Source of the DNA: CALKAL01 sp051846895
GTDB lineage: Bacteria; Bacillota; Bacilli; Bacillales; Alkalibacillaceae
Reading direction: 5' to 3'
NCBI GenBank assembly: GCA_051846895.1
Contig: JBPYCQ010000015.1
Location: 1 to 58,077 of the forward strand
Length of the DNA: 58,077 bases
Of the stretch, positions 44,021 to 52,593 are shown one piece after another (positions within the stretch are counted from its first letter, which is position 1; the number at the start of each line of letters is the position of its first letter). The position numbers and the translations under genes were made by a program. The notes beneath the pieces were generated by a model. It saw only the letters and a program-made list of their open reading frames with translations. It was not told the origin of the DNA and did not search any database.

Positions 44021-44058
44021 AACCGTATCACCTGAGTGGTACGGTTTTTATATTTTTT
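44021..44058 (+). terminator. Terminator after the AGCS gene
   Basis: AACCGT.TCAC / GTGG.ACGGTT hairpin followed by TTTTATATTTTTT. Confidence 0.85.
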
Positions 44059-44142
44059 ACAAGAAATTTACATAAATATTACAGACTTACTTTTATATTT
44101 TTAGGTCAAACTACTATTAGAAAAGTTGAAGGAGTGATATTT

Positions 44143-45129
44143 TTGAACATAGACCGTCTGAATACAAATGAAATTTCAGTCATTTGGGAACATTATATCC
44201 AGAATTCATTGTACTCACAGTTGCTTAAATACTTTAAAAAGACAAGTGAAAACGAGAAAATAAAAGAGATAATTAGCGAATGCCTCCATTTTACAGAAAA
44301 AATTGCAAAAGAGTCAAAAGCATATTTTGAAAGCGAAGGTCTACCTGTCCCTCATGGCTTTTCCGAAGATGATGTCAATTTAAATGCTGACAAATTGTTT
44401 TTAGATGAATCATTAATAATTTTCATCGGACATACATTAAAAGCTGGTGTTGTTTCCATTAGTGGCGCATTAATGATGTGTGTTAGAAAAGATGTTAGAG
44501 ATTTTTTTAGTAATGCTTTACGCGAAGTATCTGATTTATTTAATAAATGTATTGAAATTGAAGTTGAACAAAACATTTATATTTTTCCACCACAAATTGA
44601 ATTACAACAACATGTCGAATATGTTGAAAGCAAAAAATATTTTACTCAAACAAAAAGACGTCCTTTAAATACAATTGAATTAATGCATCTTTGGGAAAAT
44701 ATTAGAACGAATGCAATTGGTGAAGTCATCTGTATGGGCTTTGCACAAACAACTAATGATAAAGAAGTGAAGGATTTTATTAAGCAAGGTATGCGTATTG
44801 CACAAAAACACATAAATATTTTTTCCGAACACTTAGAGGATTCACATGTTCATGCTCCTGCAGGTACTAATAGTTATGTGACAAATTCAACAGAACCTGT
44901 ATTTTCTGATCGATTAATTGTAAATTTTCTAACAATTTTGAGCGCTATCGGTCAGGCAAATTATGCGACAGCCGCCTCATCAAGCATGCGCTATGATTTA
45001 ACTCTAAATTATCAACGACTAAGTGTAGAAATTGCCCTATACGAAAAAGATGGTGCTGACCTTCTAGTTAAGAACGGATGGCTAGAAGAACCACCTCAAA
45101 TTCCAGATAGAAAAAAACTAATTAACTGA
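44143..45129 (+). CDS. DUF3231 protein, two ferritin-like halves
   Basis: 328 residues from a TTG at 44143, eight bases after GGAG. Two similar helical halves are visible: residues 1-165 (EISVIWEHYIQNSLYSQLLKYF) and 175-325 (NTIELMHLWENIRTNAIGE), the DUF3231 duplication. The family is common in sporulating Bacilli with unknown role, and related domains occur in spore-coat proteins. Followed after 14 bases by the membrane-protein gene, probably one operon. Confidence 0.8.
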   Translation: MNIDRLNTNEISVIWEHYIQNSLYSQLLKYFKKTSENEKIKEIISECLHFTEKIAKESKAYFESEGLPVPHGFSEDDVNLNADKLFLDESLIIFIGHTLKAGVVSISGALMMCVRKDVRDFFSNALREVSDLFNKCIEIEVEQNIYIFPPQIELQQHVEYVESKKYFTQTKRRPLNTIELMHLWENIRTNAIGEVICMGFAQTTNDKEVKDFIKQGMRIAQKHINIFSEHLEDSHVHAPAGTNSYVTNSTEPVFSDRLIVNFLTILSAIGQANYATAASSSMRYDLTLNYQRLSVEIALYEKDGADLLVKNGWLEEPPQIPDRKKLIN

Positions 45130-45143
45130 AGGTATTACTAAAT

Positions 45144-45620
45144 ATGTATAATCGGAACAGACGATTAGAAGTATTATTTTGGAGCATAGCTTTTCCTGGT
45201 TTTGGGCAATTACTTAACAAACATATTATCAAAGGTCTTTCGTTAATACTTCTTGAATTTGTTGTTAACGTTCAAAGCAAATTTAATTTAGCTATCATTT
45301 ACAGTTTTTCTGGAGAAATTGAACAGGCAGCACAAGTCGCAGATTATCAATGGCTATTATTTTACCCGTGTATTTATTTCTTTGGAATTTGGGATGCGTA
45401 CAAATGTGCTTCCGGGGAACCTGAACCCTTTATGTTTTTCCCATTTGTTTTTTCAGCATACTTTGTCACGGTCGGATTAATATATTCGTCTACAACTAAA
45501 GTACTTGGAACAAATATTGGACCAGTATTTTTACCAATGTTATTTTTAATCCCTGGTGTAGCGATTGGTTTTTTTATAAGAAAGTTAATATTGTATTACA
45601 CAAAGGAGGATGTTAAGTAA
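45144..45620 (+). CDS. Hypothetical membrane protein
   Basis: 158 residues, four to five spans. The N-terminal RLEVLFWSIAFPGFGQLLN resembles the short first span of small multi-span proteins found with DUF3231 genes in Bacilli. FGIWDAYKCASGE lies between central spans. No enzyme motif is seen. A T-rich hairpin (AAGGAGG / CCTCCTT, 45602-45642) overlaps the end of the gene and probably terminates transcription. Confidence 0.7.
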   Translation: MYNRNRRLEVLFWSIAFPGFGQLLNKHIIKGLSLILLEFVVNVQSKFNLAIIYSFSGEIEQAAQVADYQWLLFYPCIYFFGIWDAYKCASGEPEPFMFFPFVFSAYFVTVGLIYSSTTKVLGTNIGPVFLPMLFLIPGVAIGFFIRKLILYYTKEDVK

Positions 45621-45710
45621 AATTAGCCACCTCCTTTTTTTTGGCATTTTATCATAATATGTTAAACTAATTAATAATTTAATATATCAAATACTTTTTT
45701 GGAGGGGCAT

Positions 45711-45881
45711 ATGGAACTGTTTGGGAGAGGTTGTCTATATTCTATTATTTTCGTCGTTATTATGTTTGTCTTGGCGATGTTAGCTGGAGGGACTATTACG
45801 ATTCCTTGGTTCATCTTCTTACCGATTGTCGGATTTATTTGGTGGCTAGCTTACAAAGTGACAAAAGATAAACAAATATAA
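45711..45881 (+). CDS. Small membrane protein, 56 residues
   Basis: Two spans (about 8-26 and 29-47) with a Trp-rich end (FIWWLAYKVTKDK). GGAGGGGCAT precedes the ATG. Not recognised. A clear terminator follows. Confidence 0.6.
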   Translation: MELFGRGCLYSIIFVVIMFVLAMLAGGTITIPWFIFLPIVGFIWWLAYKVTKDKQI

Positions 45882-45885
45882 AGGA

Positions 45886-45912
45886 ACTTCTCCATTTATT
45901 CATGGAGAAGCT
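45886..45912. terminator. Terminator between convergent genes
   Basis: CTTCTCCAT, six-base loop, ATGGAGAAG, overlapping the region before the SRAP stop codon. Confidence 0.75.
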
Positions 45913-45913
45913 C

Positions 45914-46579
45914 TTAGTTAACAAGTGGTTTAATACACTCTTCACTTTCATTTCGTGCATTGTTGACATAGCTACTGACTGCATAATATTCGAACTCTTC
46001 GTCAGGTAATTGTGAAACCCATTCTTTCATTTCTGTCGGATTTTTCACTTCACGTTCAATCCAAGCTTGTTCATATTTTTTAGGTAAAATAATAGGCATT
46101 CTATGATGAATAGTTTTCATAAAAGGATTTGCGTCTTTTGTCAAGATGGTGCACGTCACTTTTTCCCCATCCTCATGATGCCAACGATCCCATAAACCCG
46201 CAAACGCAAACAGATTTCTATTCTTAACCGAAATACGAACAGGCTGTTTTCCTGTTTCACTTTTTTTCCACTCGTAAAAACTATCCGCTAAGACGAGACA
46301 TCTTCTTCGTTCCATTAATTTTTTGAAACTTGGCTTTTGATCTGCTGTTTCCACTCTCGCATTAATCATTTTGCTGCCAATTGCCGGGTCCTTTGCCCAC
46401 GATGGAACAAGCCCCCAGGACATCGTGCCTGCTCGATTATTTTCACCATCATTCACAACGACAAGCACTTCTTGAGTAGGAGCAATATTATATCGTGTCG
46501 GAAAATCGATTAATGAACTTAGTTGATATTGCTCCATCACTTCTTCAGGATTGACGACAAAAGTAAAACGTCCACACAA
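45914..46579 (-). CDS. SRAP/HMCES-family abasic-site processing protein
   Basis: 221 residues. MCGRFTF gives the catalytic Cys2 after Met removal; NARVETADQKPSF and the FYEWKK Glu/Trp region follow, and the catalytic histidine is in TIHHRMPIIL. It forms a covalent link with abasic sites in single-stranded DNA. Its start lies two bases after the plsC-like stop codon, so the two are co-transcribed. B. subtilis has several paralogues (YoqW, YobE). Confidence 0.92.
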   Translation of the reverse strand: MCGRFTFVVNPEEVMEQYQLSSLIDFPTRYNIAPTQEVLVVVNDGENNRAGTMSWGLVPSWAKDPAIGSKMINARVETADQKPSFKKLMERRRCLVLADSFYEWKKSETGKQPVRISVKNRNLFAFAGLWDRWHHEDGEKVTCTILTKDANPFMKTIHHRMPIILPKKYEQAWIEREVKNPTEMKEWVSQLPDEEFEYYAVSSYVNNARNESEECIKPLVN

Positions 46580-46580
46580 A

Positions 46581-47342
46581 TTAAGATACTCCCTTCATGA
46601 CATCGACTTCTTGACGATAGGCTACTTCATTTAATGCATGCTGAATTCTATTTTGTGATTCCTTAGCCAATTCTTCTAGTGTCATATGTTCAATTTGCTC
46701 TGGGTCAATCGGTTTACAGAACGTTAAGTTAATCGTTGTCTTTTTAAACCGATTTTTATTTGCTTCAAACGATTCATACGTTCCATCAACCATGACTGGT
46801 AATATTGGTACGCCTGCCTTTTTAGCTAATGAAAAACTACCACTTTTAAACGGCAACATCTCTCGACTTAACGAACGCGTTCCTTCTGGATAGATTGCTA
46901 ATGGGTGACCGTCTTTTAATAATTGTATCCCTTTTTTGAATGTTTTAACGGACTGTCGTCGATCATCTCGATCTAAAAATAAACAATCCATCGCTTCCAT
47001 CCAAGTACGTACTAATGGTAATTTTCTCACTTCAATTTTAGAGATAAAGCCGAATGGTTGCTGAACATAACCTAAATATACGAAGATATCCATATTCGAC
47101 TGATGGTTTCCAACGATTAGAAACGGTACATTAGGAATATGTTCTTCCCCTTTTATAACAACTTCGCAGCCTGTTGATTTTACAAAAGCACGTCCGAAAG
47201 CTTTCGGAATACGATGGGCCTTATTATTGTATTCTTCTCGACTCATTTCACTGCGGTTAAACATTTTAATTCTTATTAAAAAAGGAATCGTATATATGAC
47301 ATATCCAATCCCGTATAATAAACTGATGATAGTACGAATCAT
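46581..47342 (-). CDS. 1-acyl-sn-glycerol-3-phosphate acyltransferase (PlsC)
   Basis: 253 residues. An N-terminal span (about 4-22), the catalytic GNHQSNMD (H-x4-D), IYPEGTRS (substrate pocket) and LPVMVDGTYE are the PlsC blocks. It makes phosphatidic acid from lyso-phosphatidic acid and acyl-ACP/CoA. The ATG at 47342 follows GAGAGGG. First gene of a two-gene unit with the SRAP gene. Confidence 0.93.
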   Translation of the reverse strand: MIRTIISLLYGIGYVIYTIPFLIRIKMFNRSEMSREEYNNKAHRIPKAFGRAFVKSTGCEVVIKGEEHIPNVPFLIVGNHQSNMDIFVYLGYVQQPFGFISKIEVRKLPLVRTWMEAMDCLFLDRDDRRQSVKTFKKGIQLLKDGHPLAIYPEGTRSLSREMLPFKSGSFSLAKKAGVPILPVMVDGTYESFEANKNRFKKTTINLTFCKPIDPEQIEHMTLEELAKESQNRIQHALNEVAYRQEVDVMKGVS

Positions 47343-47497
47343 AGTAGGTTCCCTCTCTTCACTCTTCATATAAAATGTATCTCACTATAATTATTTTACA
47401 TAAAACAGATCTAAAATTGTAGTCTTATAGTATTCGCTAAAGTTTTCTGATTAAATATGGTACACTAAATTTGGATGATATAGAAAGGAATGTAGCT

Positions 47498-48325
47498 ATG
47501 TATAAGGGTATATTTAATGACGTTGATTTAATTATCTTTGATATGGACGGTACATTATATGAAGGACGAGAACATTTTAAACTTCACGTCAATAATTTAT
47601 TAGAAAAATTGCCAAGCGATAAACAAAAGCAATTTATGGACATTTATAATCGAGTGCTTGAAGGTCATCACCCACTTCAGATTGGAAAAATATACGACGG
47701 GGCACGCGACCTATTTTGGTCATGGGATCCTTTTGAAGAAAAATTAATCGAAGCCCGTAATTGGGATGATGAAGTAGTTCAGGTTGAGGATGCCCCTACC
47801 CATATGGCAGCACAAGATTTTGACTTTGTTAATTGGGTTCCAGTTGGTGACGGATGGTGGCCGCCTTATGCAATTGCCCGACACTTCGGCTTAAACGTTG
47901 CGGAAATTCAAGAATCTTATAACCTAACAAAAGTTCAAATGGCAGAACAAGACGGTTATTTACAGCAAACTCCTGGGCTAAAAGAATACTTAAAAGAATT
48001 AAAGGCTGATAAAAAATTAATTGTATGTACGAATAGTGATGAAGAGGATGCCAAGCGTTTGTTGAAGTTTTTAGAAATTGATGATTGCTTCGACGAACTC
48101 ATTCCATCTGCTTTAAAACCTGTCATGACGAAAAAATATTTCCAAGAAGTTTTGGAAAGCTATCAGGTTGACGCGAGCCGAGCCGTATCTGTCGGGGATA
48201 ACTATATGAATGAAATCGCCCCAGCTTTACAACTTGGGATGTATGCAGTATGGCTAACTGACGTCACAGAGAAACCTGTTGATGACGAACGACTCATTTT
48301 AACAGAGACGTTAGCTCAAGTGTAA
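47498..48325 (+). CDS. HAD-family hydrolase
   Basis: 275 residues. Motif I FDMDGTLYEG (residues 15-24), motif II VCTNSD, motif III lysine in SALKPVMTKKYF and motif IV VGDNYMNEIAPA. A cap of about 110 residues lies between motifs I and II, which suggests a phosphatase for a small metabolite. AAAGGAATGTAGCT precedes the ATG at 47498. Substrate unknown. A terminator shared with the convergent gene follows. Confidence 0.87.
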   Translation: MYKGIFNDVDLIIFDMDGTLYEGREHFKLHVNNLLEKLPSDKQKQFMDIYNRVLEGHHPLQIGKIYDGARDLFWSWDPFEEKLIEARNWDDEVVQVEDAPTHMAAQDFDFVNWVPVGDGWWPPYAIARHFGLNVAEIQESYNLTKVQMAEQDGYLQQTPGLKEYLKELKADKKLIVCTNSDEEDAKRLLKFLEIDDCFDELIPSALKPVMTKKYFQEVLESYQVDASRAVSVGDNYMNEIAPALQLGMYAVWLTDVTEKPVDDERLILTETLAQV

Positions 48326-48357
48326 GAATATGCAAAGTTTGCAGCTGTTTTTGAATT

Positions 48358-48402
48358 AAAAAGAAAAGAGCATTGAATGGTTAGCCATTTGATGCTCTTT
48401 TC
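48358..48402. terminator. Bidirectional terminator between HAD and YkgJ-like genes
   Basis: AAAAGAGCAT and ATGCTCTTTT arms with an inner ATGG/CCAT pair and flanking A- and T-runs. Confidence 0.9.
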
Positions 48403-48404
48403 TT

Positions 48405-49142
48405 TTACTCAGTTATTCCGTTCTCCAACCACTCTTTTAAAAATAACGGTAAATAATTCGTTTCATACACGTCCATGGGATAATCTAAAAAGTCTGGAGC
48501 TTCCTCTTCAAATATGACTTGAGCAGCTTCATTCAATGCCCCCATATATCCTTCATACAAAAATTCAAAACTCACAGCCTCTTCTGGCATTAAATTATCC
48601 GCACATACTTTCGGATTCGTATAGTTCACATAAGTTCGGCAAGGTAACGGCCGAATCTCATAAGCCATACAACTATTAGTTTCTGTATTCAACAACGGAC
48701 ACGGTAGTTGTTTTTTTATATAATGCGATTTTACATGCTCACTTTCAGGATCAACTGATGTCGCCTCTTCAATCAAACTCTCATAGTTTGAAAAATAGTT
48801 ACGTAAATGATTAATAAGCTCTTCTCTTCTATCATCACTCATCTCCTCAATCGAAGCGATGATCATCTTTGCCTCAAGTCTTGTAATGATGATTGGGAAA
48901 TAACAACAAAAGGCACAGCCTAACTGACAGCTTGGAGACATCCCCATATGTTCATCCATATCCGTCATTTTATTTGATGTTTCAAGTAGTAATTTTTTAT
49001 AAATTTCAATCATACGCTTTTTTGTAGGCATCGCTTTTTCTAAATATTTATCAGTAATCTCGTAAAAATCATCTTCGTTTAACTCAAAAGATGAAAGGTG
49101 ATTCAATCGCTCTTTCACTTCATTCAATTTTAAAAATGTCAT
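48405..49142 (-). CDS. YkgJ-family cysteine cluster protein
   Basis: 245 residues. CQLGCAFCCYFP (Cys near residues 72-80) and the later CPLLNTETNSCMAYEIRPLPC carry the conserved cysteines of the YkgJ (zinc or iron-sulfur) family. The ends are helical without membrane spans. Function unknown; some family members are metal-chaperone-like. The ATG is weakly preceded by GAGAGG. Confidence 0.78.
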   Translation of the reverse strand: MTFLKLNEVKERLNHLSSFELNEDDFYEITDKYLEKAMPTKKRMIEIYKKLLLETSNKMTDMDEHMGMSPSCQLGCAFCCYFPIIITRLEAKMIIASIEEMSDDRREELINHLRNYFSNYESLIEEATSVDPESEHVKSHYIKKQLPCPLLNTETNSCMAYEIRPLPCRTYVNYTNPKVCADNLMPEEAVSFEFLYEGYMGALNEAAQVIFEEEAPDFLDYPMDVYETNYLPLFLKEWLENGITE

Positions 49143-49252
49143 AGTTAATCAACCTCTCTAAGCCTTGCAACTCCATTATAACGAATGAACTTGTCTATTC
49201 ATACTATATATTTCTGGCAAGTCGCGTATAAAAAATATAGGAAGGGTGAAAA

Positions 49253-49387
49253 ATGATGTACGTCGGTTCAAAAGGTTGGTATGTACATGAATTAAAGAAA
49301 TTAGGTATAAGGTATCATGAAGGACGGAAAATTGAACGGTACAAAGCCCCAATACTTGCTAATTTATTAAGAGACAAGAAAAAATAA
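49253..49387 (+). CDS. YflJ-like small protein (DUF2639)
   Basis: 44 residues, MYVGSKGWYVHELKKLG then HEGRKIERYKAPILANLL, the DUF2639 pattern found as single short genes in Bacilli. GAAGGGTGAAAA precedes the ATG; a second ATG follows at once. Basic, no span. Function unknown. A terminator follows. Confidence 0.75.
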   Translation: MMYVGSKGWYVHELKKLGIRYHEGRKIERYKAPILANLLRDKKK

Positions 49388-49398
49388 CCAAAATCTTT

Positions 49399-49427
49399 AC
49401 AGAGGAATGATCCTCTGTTATTTTTTT
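49399..49427 (+). terminator. Terminator after the DUF2639 gene
   Basis: ACAGAGGA, four-base loop, TCCTCTGT, then TATTTTTTT. Confidence 0.9.
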
Positions 49428-49512
49428 GTTAAATACTTTTAACCCCATTAGACAATAATAAATGGTAAAATGACAAAGGGTATAGAAAAATGACGAGATA
49501 TGGAGGCATCAT

Positions 49513-50520
49513 ATGTTTTCAAGTGCAGATATAGGAATTGATTTAGGAACAGCTAATCTACTTATTTATAGTAAGAATAAAGGAATCGTCTATAACGAAC
49601 CTTCAGTCGTCGCAGTAGATGCTAGAACGAGAAAAGTATTAGCAGTAGGAAATGACGCAAAAGAAATGATCGGAAAAACACCTGCAAATATCGAATCCAT
49701 TCGTCCATTAAAGGATGGGGTTATTGCAGACTATGAAGTGACAGCTCAAATGTTAAGCACGATGTTGAAAAAAGTGAGCAAACGACTTGGTATGTCTCTT
49801 AGGAAGCCTAATGTGGTCGTCTGTGCGCCAACTGGTTCAACATCTGTCGAGCGCCGCGCCATAGAAAATGCTATTAAAGAATACGGTGCAAAAAATGTTC
49901 ACATTATTGAAGAACCATTAGCGGCTGCAATTGGAGCTGGTTTGCCAGTGGACGAGCCTGTTTCAAACGTTGTTGTTGATATTGGTGGTGGGACTTGTGA
50001 AGTAGCAATTATCTCTTTTGGTGGGATTGTTTCAGCAAGGTCCGTTCGAACTGGTGGAGACCATTTTGATTCAGCCATTATTCAGCATGTTAGAAAAAAA
50101 TATAACGTGTTAATTGGTGAACGTACGGCAGAAAATATTAAAATAGAAATTGGTTTTGCACCAATCGAGCACGACCCAATTGAATATGATATTCGTGGGC
50201 GTGATTTAGTTACAGGCCTTCCAAAAACAGTGACTCTAGCTTCTGTAGAAGTCCAAAAAGCTTTAAGAGAACCATTAGAACACATTTTAGAAGCTGTTCG
50301 CTCGACGTTAGAAAGCTGTCCACCAGAATTAAGTGGTGATATAGTAGATCACGGAATTATGCTTACAGGTGGGGGTGCCTTACTAAAAGGTATAAAACAA
50401 TGGCTATCAGATGAACTTGATGTACCTGTACACATCGCAGAAAATCCGCTAGAATGTGTCGCAGTCGGTACTGGAAAGTCATTACAAATGATTGATAAGC
50501 TTCAAAAGGCAAATAAATAA
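49513..50520 (+). CDS. mreBH: Rod-shape determining actin homologue MreBH
   Basis: 335 residues, the same length as B. subtilis MreBH and very similar along its length. Actin-fold phosphate loops IGIDLGTANLLIYS (residues 7-20) and VVDIGGGTCEVAIIS, and the adenosine motif ILTGGGALLKGI-like near the C-terminus. It polymerises under the membrane and, in B. subtilis, directs the LytE cell-wall hydrolase. A single gene, unlike mreB, which has mreCD. GGAGGCATCAT precedes the ATG. Confidence 0.95.
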   Translation: MFSSADIGIDLGTANLLIYSKNKGIVYNEPSVVAVDARTRKVLAVGNDAKEMIGKTPANIESIRPLKDGVIADYEVTAQMLSTMLKKVSKRLGMSLRKPNVVVCAPTGSTSVERRAIENAIKEYGAKNVHIIEEPLAAAIGAGLPVDEPVSNVVVDIGGGTCEVAIISFGGIVSARSVRTGGDHFDSAIIQHVRKKYNVLIGERTAENIKIEIGFAPIEHDPIEYDIRGRDLVTGLPKTVTLASVEVQKALREPLEHILEAVRSTLESCPPELSGDIVDHGIMLTGGGALLKGIKQWLSDELDVPVHIAENPLECVAVGTGKSLQMIDKLQKANK

Positions 50521-50521
50521 T

Positions 50522-50557
50522 AGAAAGGTCAACCTTAGGCTGACCTTTCTTCTTTTT
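50522..50557. terminator. Bidirectional terminator between mreBH and the EamA gene
   Basis: AGAAAGGTCA, nine-base loop, TGACCTTTCT and a T-run; it overlaps the 3' end of the EamA gene. Confidence 0.87.
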
Positions 50558-51461
50558 GCACTTTCGTTTTTCTAAACAATTTTTTCACATCCACATTTAC
50601 TAAAATCACTCCGGATATGACGAGTAAACCACCTAATATTTGTGATATATAAATCTTTTCTCCTAAAAATAACACAGCCCCTATCGCTGTAAACAAAGGA
50701 AGTAAATTTAAAAAGACACTTGCTAATGATGAGCCGAGCTGTGAAACACTTTTATTCCAGAACATTAACGCAATAAATGACGGGAAAATTCCTAAATATA
50801 ATAGTCCAATCCACATCTTTCCATCCGCTAAAGCATCTGGTACACCAACAATCATCCACTCAACAAAAAGTAACGGAAACAGTATGGTTAATCCAAACCC
50901 TAACATAACAAGTAAACCACCATATACTGGAAACTTACTATTGTGTATATTAACGATTAGCGTAAAGATGGACCAGACAACAACCGCTAATAACATAAAT
51001 AAATCACCAATATTATAGTTAAGTGAAAATAACATGTCTAGCGCACCGTTAGTTAACACCCATACAGCACCAGCAAATGAGATCGCAGCACCAATTAATT
51101 GTCTTGCCTTCAAACGTTCTTTTAAAAATATAAAAGCTAAAAACATCGCAAAGACAGGTGTGGTTGCCTCTACAATTCCAGCGTTAGTGGATGAAGTGAA
51201 ATTTAAAGAGAGATAAACAAGAATATTAAATGTAGAGATCCCCGTTAAACCAATTCCGAAGAGCGGCTTCCAATTTTCTTTCCAAATATCAGTATGTTCA
51301 CGAAACTGTTTTATACCAAATGGAAGAACAACTAGAAAGGCAATGATTGTGCGAAAAAAAGTAATGGTTACAGGAGGTAAGTCATTAATGGCTTTACCGA
51401 CTAACAAATTCCCCGCATAAATGATAACTGGAATGATGACAAAAATATATGAACGAAGCAC
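50535..51461 (-). CDS. EamA-family (DMT) transporter
   Basis: 308 residues, ten spans in two EamA repeats: PPVTITFFRTIIAFLVVLPF in the first, then LGIFPSFIALMFWNKSVSQLG and GEKIYISQILGGLLVISGV in the second. Exporter of amino acids or small metabolites; substrate not evident. It ends in a basic tail (RKTKVQKEERSA). Convergent with mreBH. Confidence 0.87.
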   Translation of the reverse strand: MLRSYIFVIIPVIIYAGNLLVGKAINDLPPVTITFFRTIIAFLVVLPFGIKQFREHTDIWKENWKPLFGIGLTGISTFNILVYLSLNFTSSTNAGIVEATTPVFAMFLAFIFLKERLKARQLIGAAISFAGAVWVLTNGALDMLFSLNYNIGDLFMLLAVVVWSIFTLIVNIHNSKFPVYGGLLVMLGFGLTILFPLLFVEWMIVGVPDALADGKMWIGLLYLGIFPSFIALMFWNKSVSQLGSSLASVFLNLLPLFTAIGAVLFLGEKIYISQILGGLLVISGVILVNVDVKKLFRKTKVQKEERSA

Positions 51462-51585
51462 AAATTACACCCCCATAAACATCTTTACACTAATCTTTTT
51501 TTTATGCAAATTATCATATTAGTCTATTTTCATGATATGATTGTTGTTAAAAAATAATTTAGAGTTAGCGCTGGAGGTTTGGAAA

Positions 51586-52083
51586 ATGATCATAAGGCCC
51601 GTTGACTTAGGCGATGCAGAAAAGTTTTTAACGTTAATAAAAAAAGTGGAAGCGTCCGGATTTATGCTATATGAACCAGGCGAAAGAAAAACAACTGTAG
51701 ATGATCAAAAAAAGATGATCGAACGTCTCACTAGTGACGAGCGTTCAACTATTTTTGTTGCTGAAATTGATGGAAATCTAGCCGGATATATCGTTGCGAT
51801 TGGTGGGAATGTGAAACGGAATAGACATAGCGCCTATCTCGTTTTAGGAGTGGATGAAGATTATCAAGGAAAAGGAATCGCAACAAAACTGTTCAATCAC
51901 TTGTTCAATTGGGCAGAACAAGTAGGAATCACCCGATTAGAGCTAACAGTCATTAAGGATAATATTAAAGCTTTTAATCTATATAGAAAAGTTGGTTTTA
52001 CTTTAGAAGGAGAAAAAGTAAATTCCCTACTTATTGATGGAAATTATGCGAATGAATATTATTTATATAAGATGTTAGATTAG
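51586..52083 (+). CDS. GNAT-family N-acetyltransferase
   Basis: 165 residues. Acetyl-CoA loop VDEDYQGKGIATKLF (residues 88-102, Q/R-x-x-G-x-A type) and the C-terminal NIKAFNLYRKVGFTLEGE stretch, typical of the GNAT fold. Acceptor unknown. The ATG at 51586 follows GGAGGTTTGG; the longer frame is rejected. Array G begins 12 bases after its stop codon, with no terminator hairpin seen before it. Confidence 0.88.
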   Translation: MIIRPVDLGDAEKFLTLIKKVEASGFMLYEPGERKTTVDDQKKMIERLTSDERSTIFVAEIDGNLAGYIVAIGGNVKRNRHSAYLVLGVDEDYQGKGIATKLFNHLFNWAEQVGITRLELTVIKDNIKAFNLYRKVGFTLEGEKVNSLLIDGNYANEYYLYKMLD

Positions 52084-52094
52084 AGTGCTGATAT

Positions 52095-52495
52095 GATTGC
52101 TCAAAGTTGGGGTGTAAGTGCTCAAACTTGCGGTGTGAGTGTTCAAAGTTGAAGCGTGATTGCTCAAACTTGGGCCGCGATTGCCCAAACATGGGGCGCG
52201 ATTGCTCAAACTTGCGGTGTGATTGCTTAAACATGGCATGTGATTGCTCAAACATTGGGCGTGATTGCTTAAACATGGTATGTGATTGCTCAAACTTAGG
52301 CCGTGATTGCTTAAACATGGCATGTGATTGCTCAAACATGGCATGTGATTGCTCAAACTTGGGCCGCGATTGCTCAAACTTGCGGTGTGATTGCTTAAAC
52401 ATGGCATGTGATTGCTCAAACATGGCATGTGATTGCTCAAACTTGGGGTGCCATTGCTCAAACTTGGGCCGTGACTGCTCAAAGTGAACACGTGA
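52095..52495. repeat. 21-bp periodic array G (19 units, TTTGAGCAAT family)
   Basis: The core GATTGCTCAAAC (reverse GTTTGAGCAATC) recurs with its TCAAA at 52101, 52122, 52143, 52164, 52185, 52206, 52227 and onwards to 52458 and 52479, always on a 21-bp grid. Spacer words alternate among TTGGGCCGC, ATGGCATGT and TTGCGGTGT. It is the same family as arrays C and F with G for A at one core position. It lies between convergent genes. Three frames are open through it without ribosome sites. Confidence 0.96.
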
Positions 52496-52531
52496 TGCTC
52501 ATAGCAGTAGTAATAAGTCTAAACCTCCAAA

Positions 52532-52576
52532 TAAAAACACCCCCTAAAGTTAGATGATTAGTCTAACTTCAGGGGG
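52532..52576 (-). terminator. Terminator after the ABC-2 permease gene
   Basis: Minus strand: CCCCCTGAAGTTAGA, loop, TCTAACTTTAGGGGG, then TGTTTTTATTT. Array G lies just beyond it. Confidence 0.92.
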
Positions 52577-52593
52577 AGCATATCCTTTTTTAA

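Noticed and set aside
49440..49512. SigI promoter for mreBH
   Set aside because: AACCCC is present, but no CGAA-type -10 element lies at a suitable distance.
52031..52491. Three overlapping frames over array G
   Set aside because: All are open only because the unit is a multiple of three bases. One extends into the end of the GNAT gene on the opposite strand.
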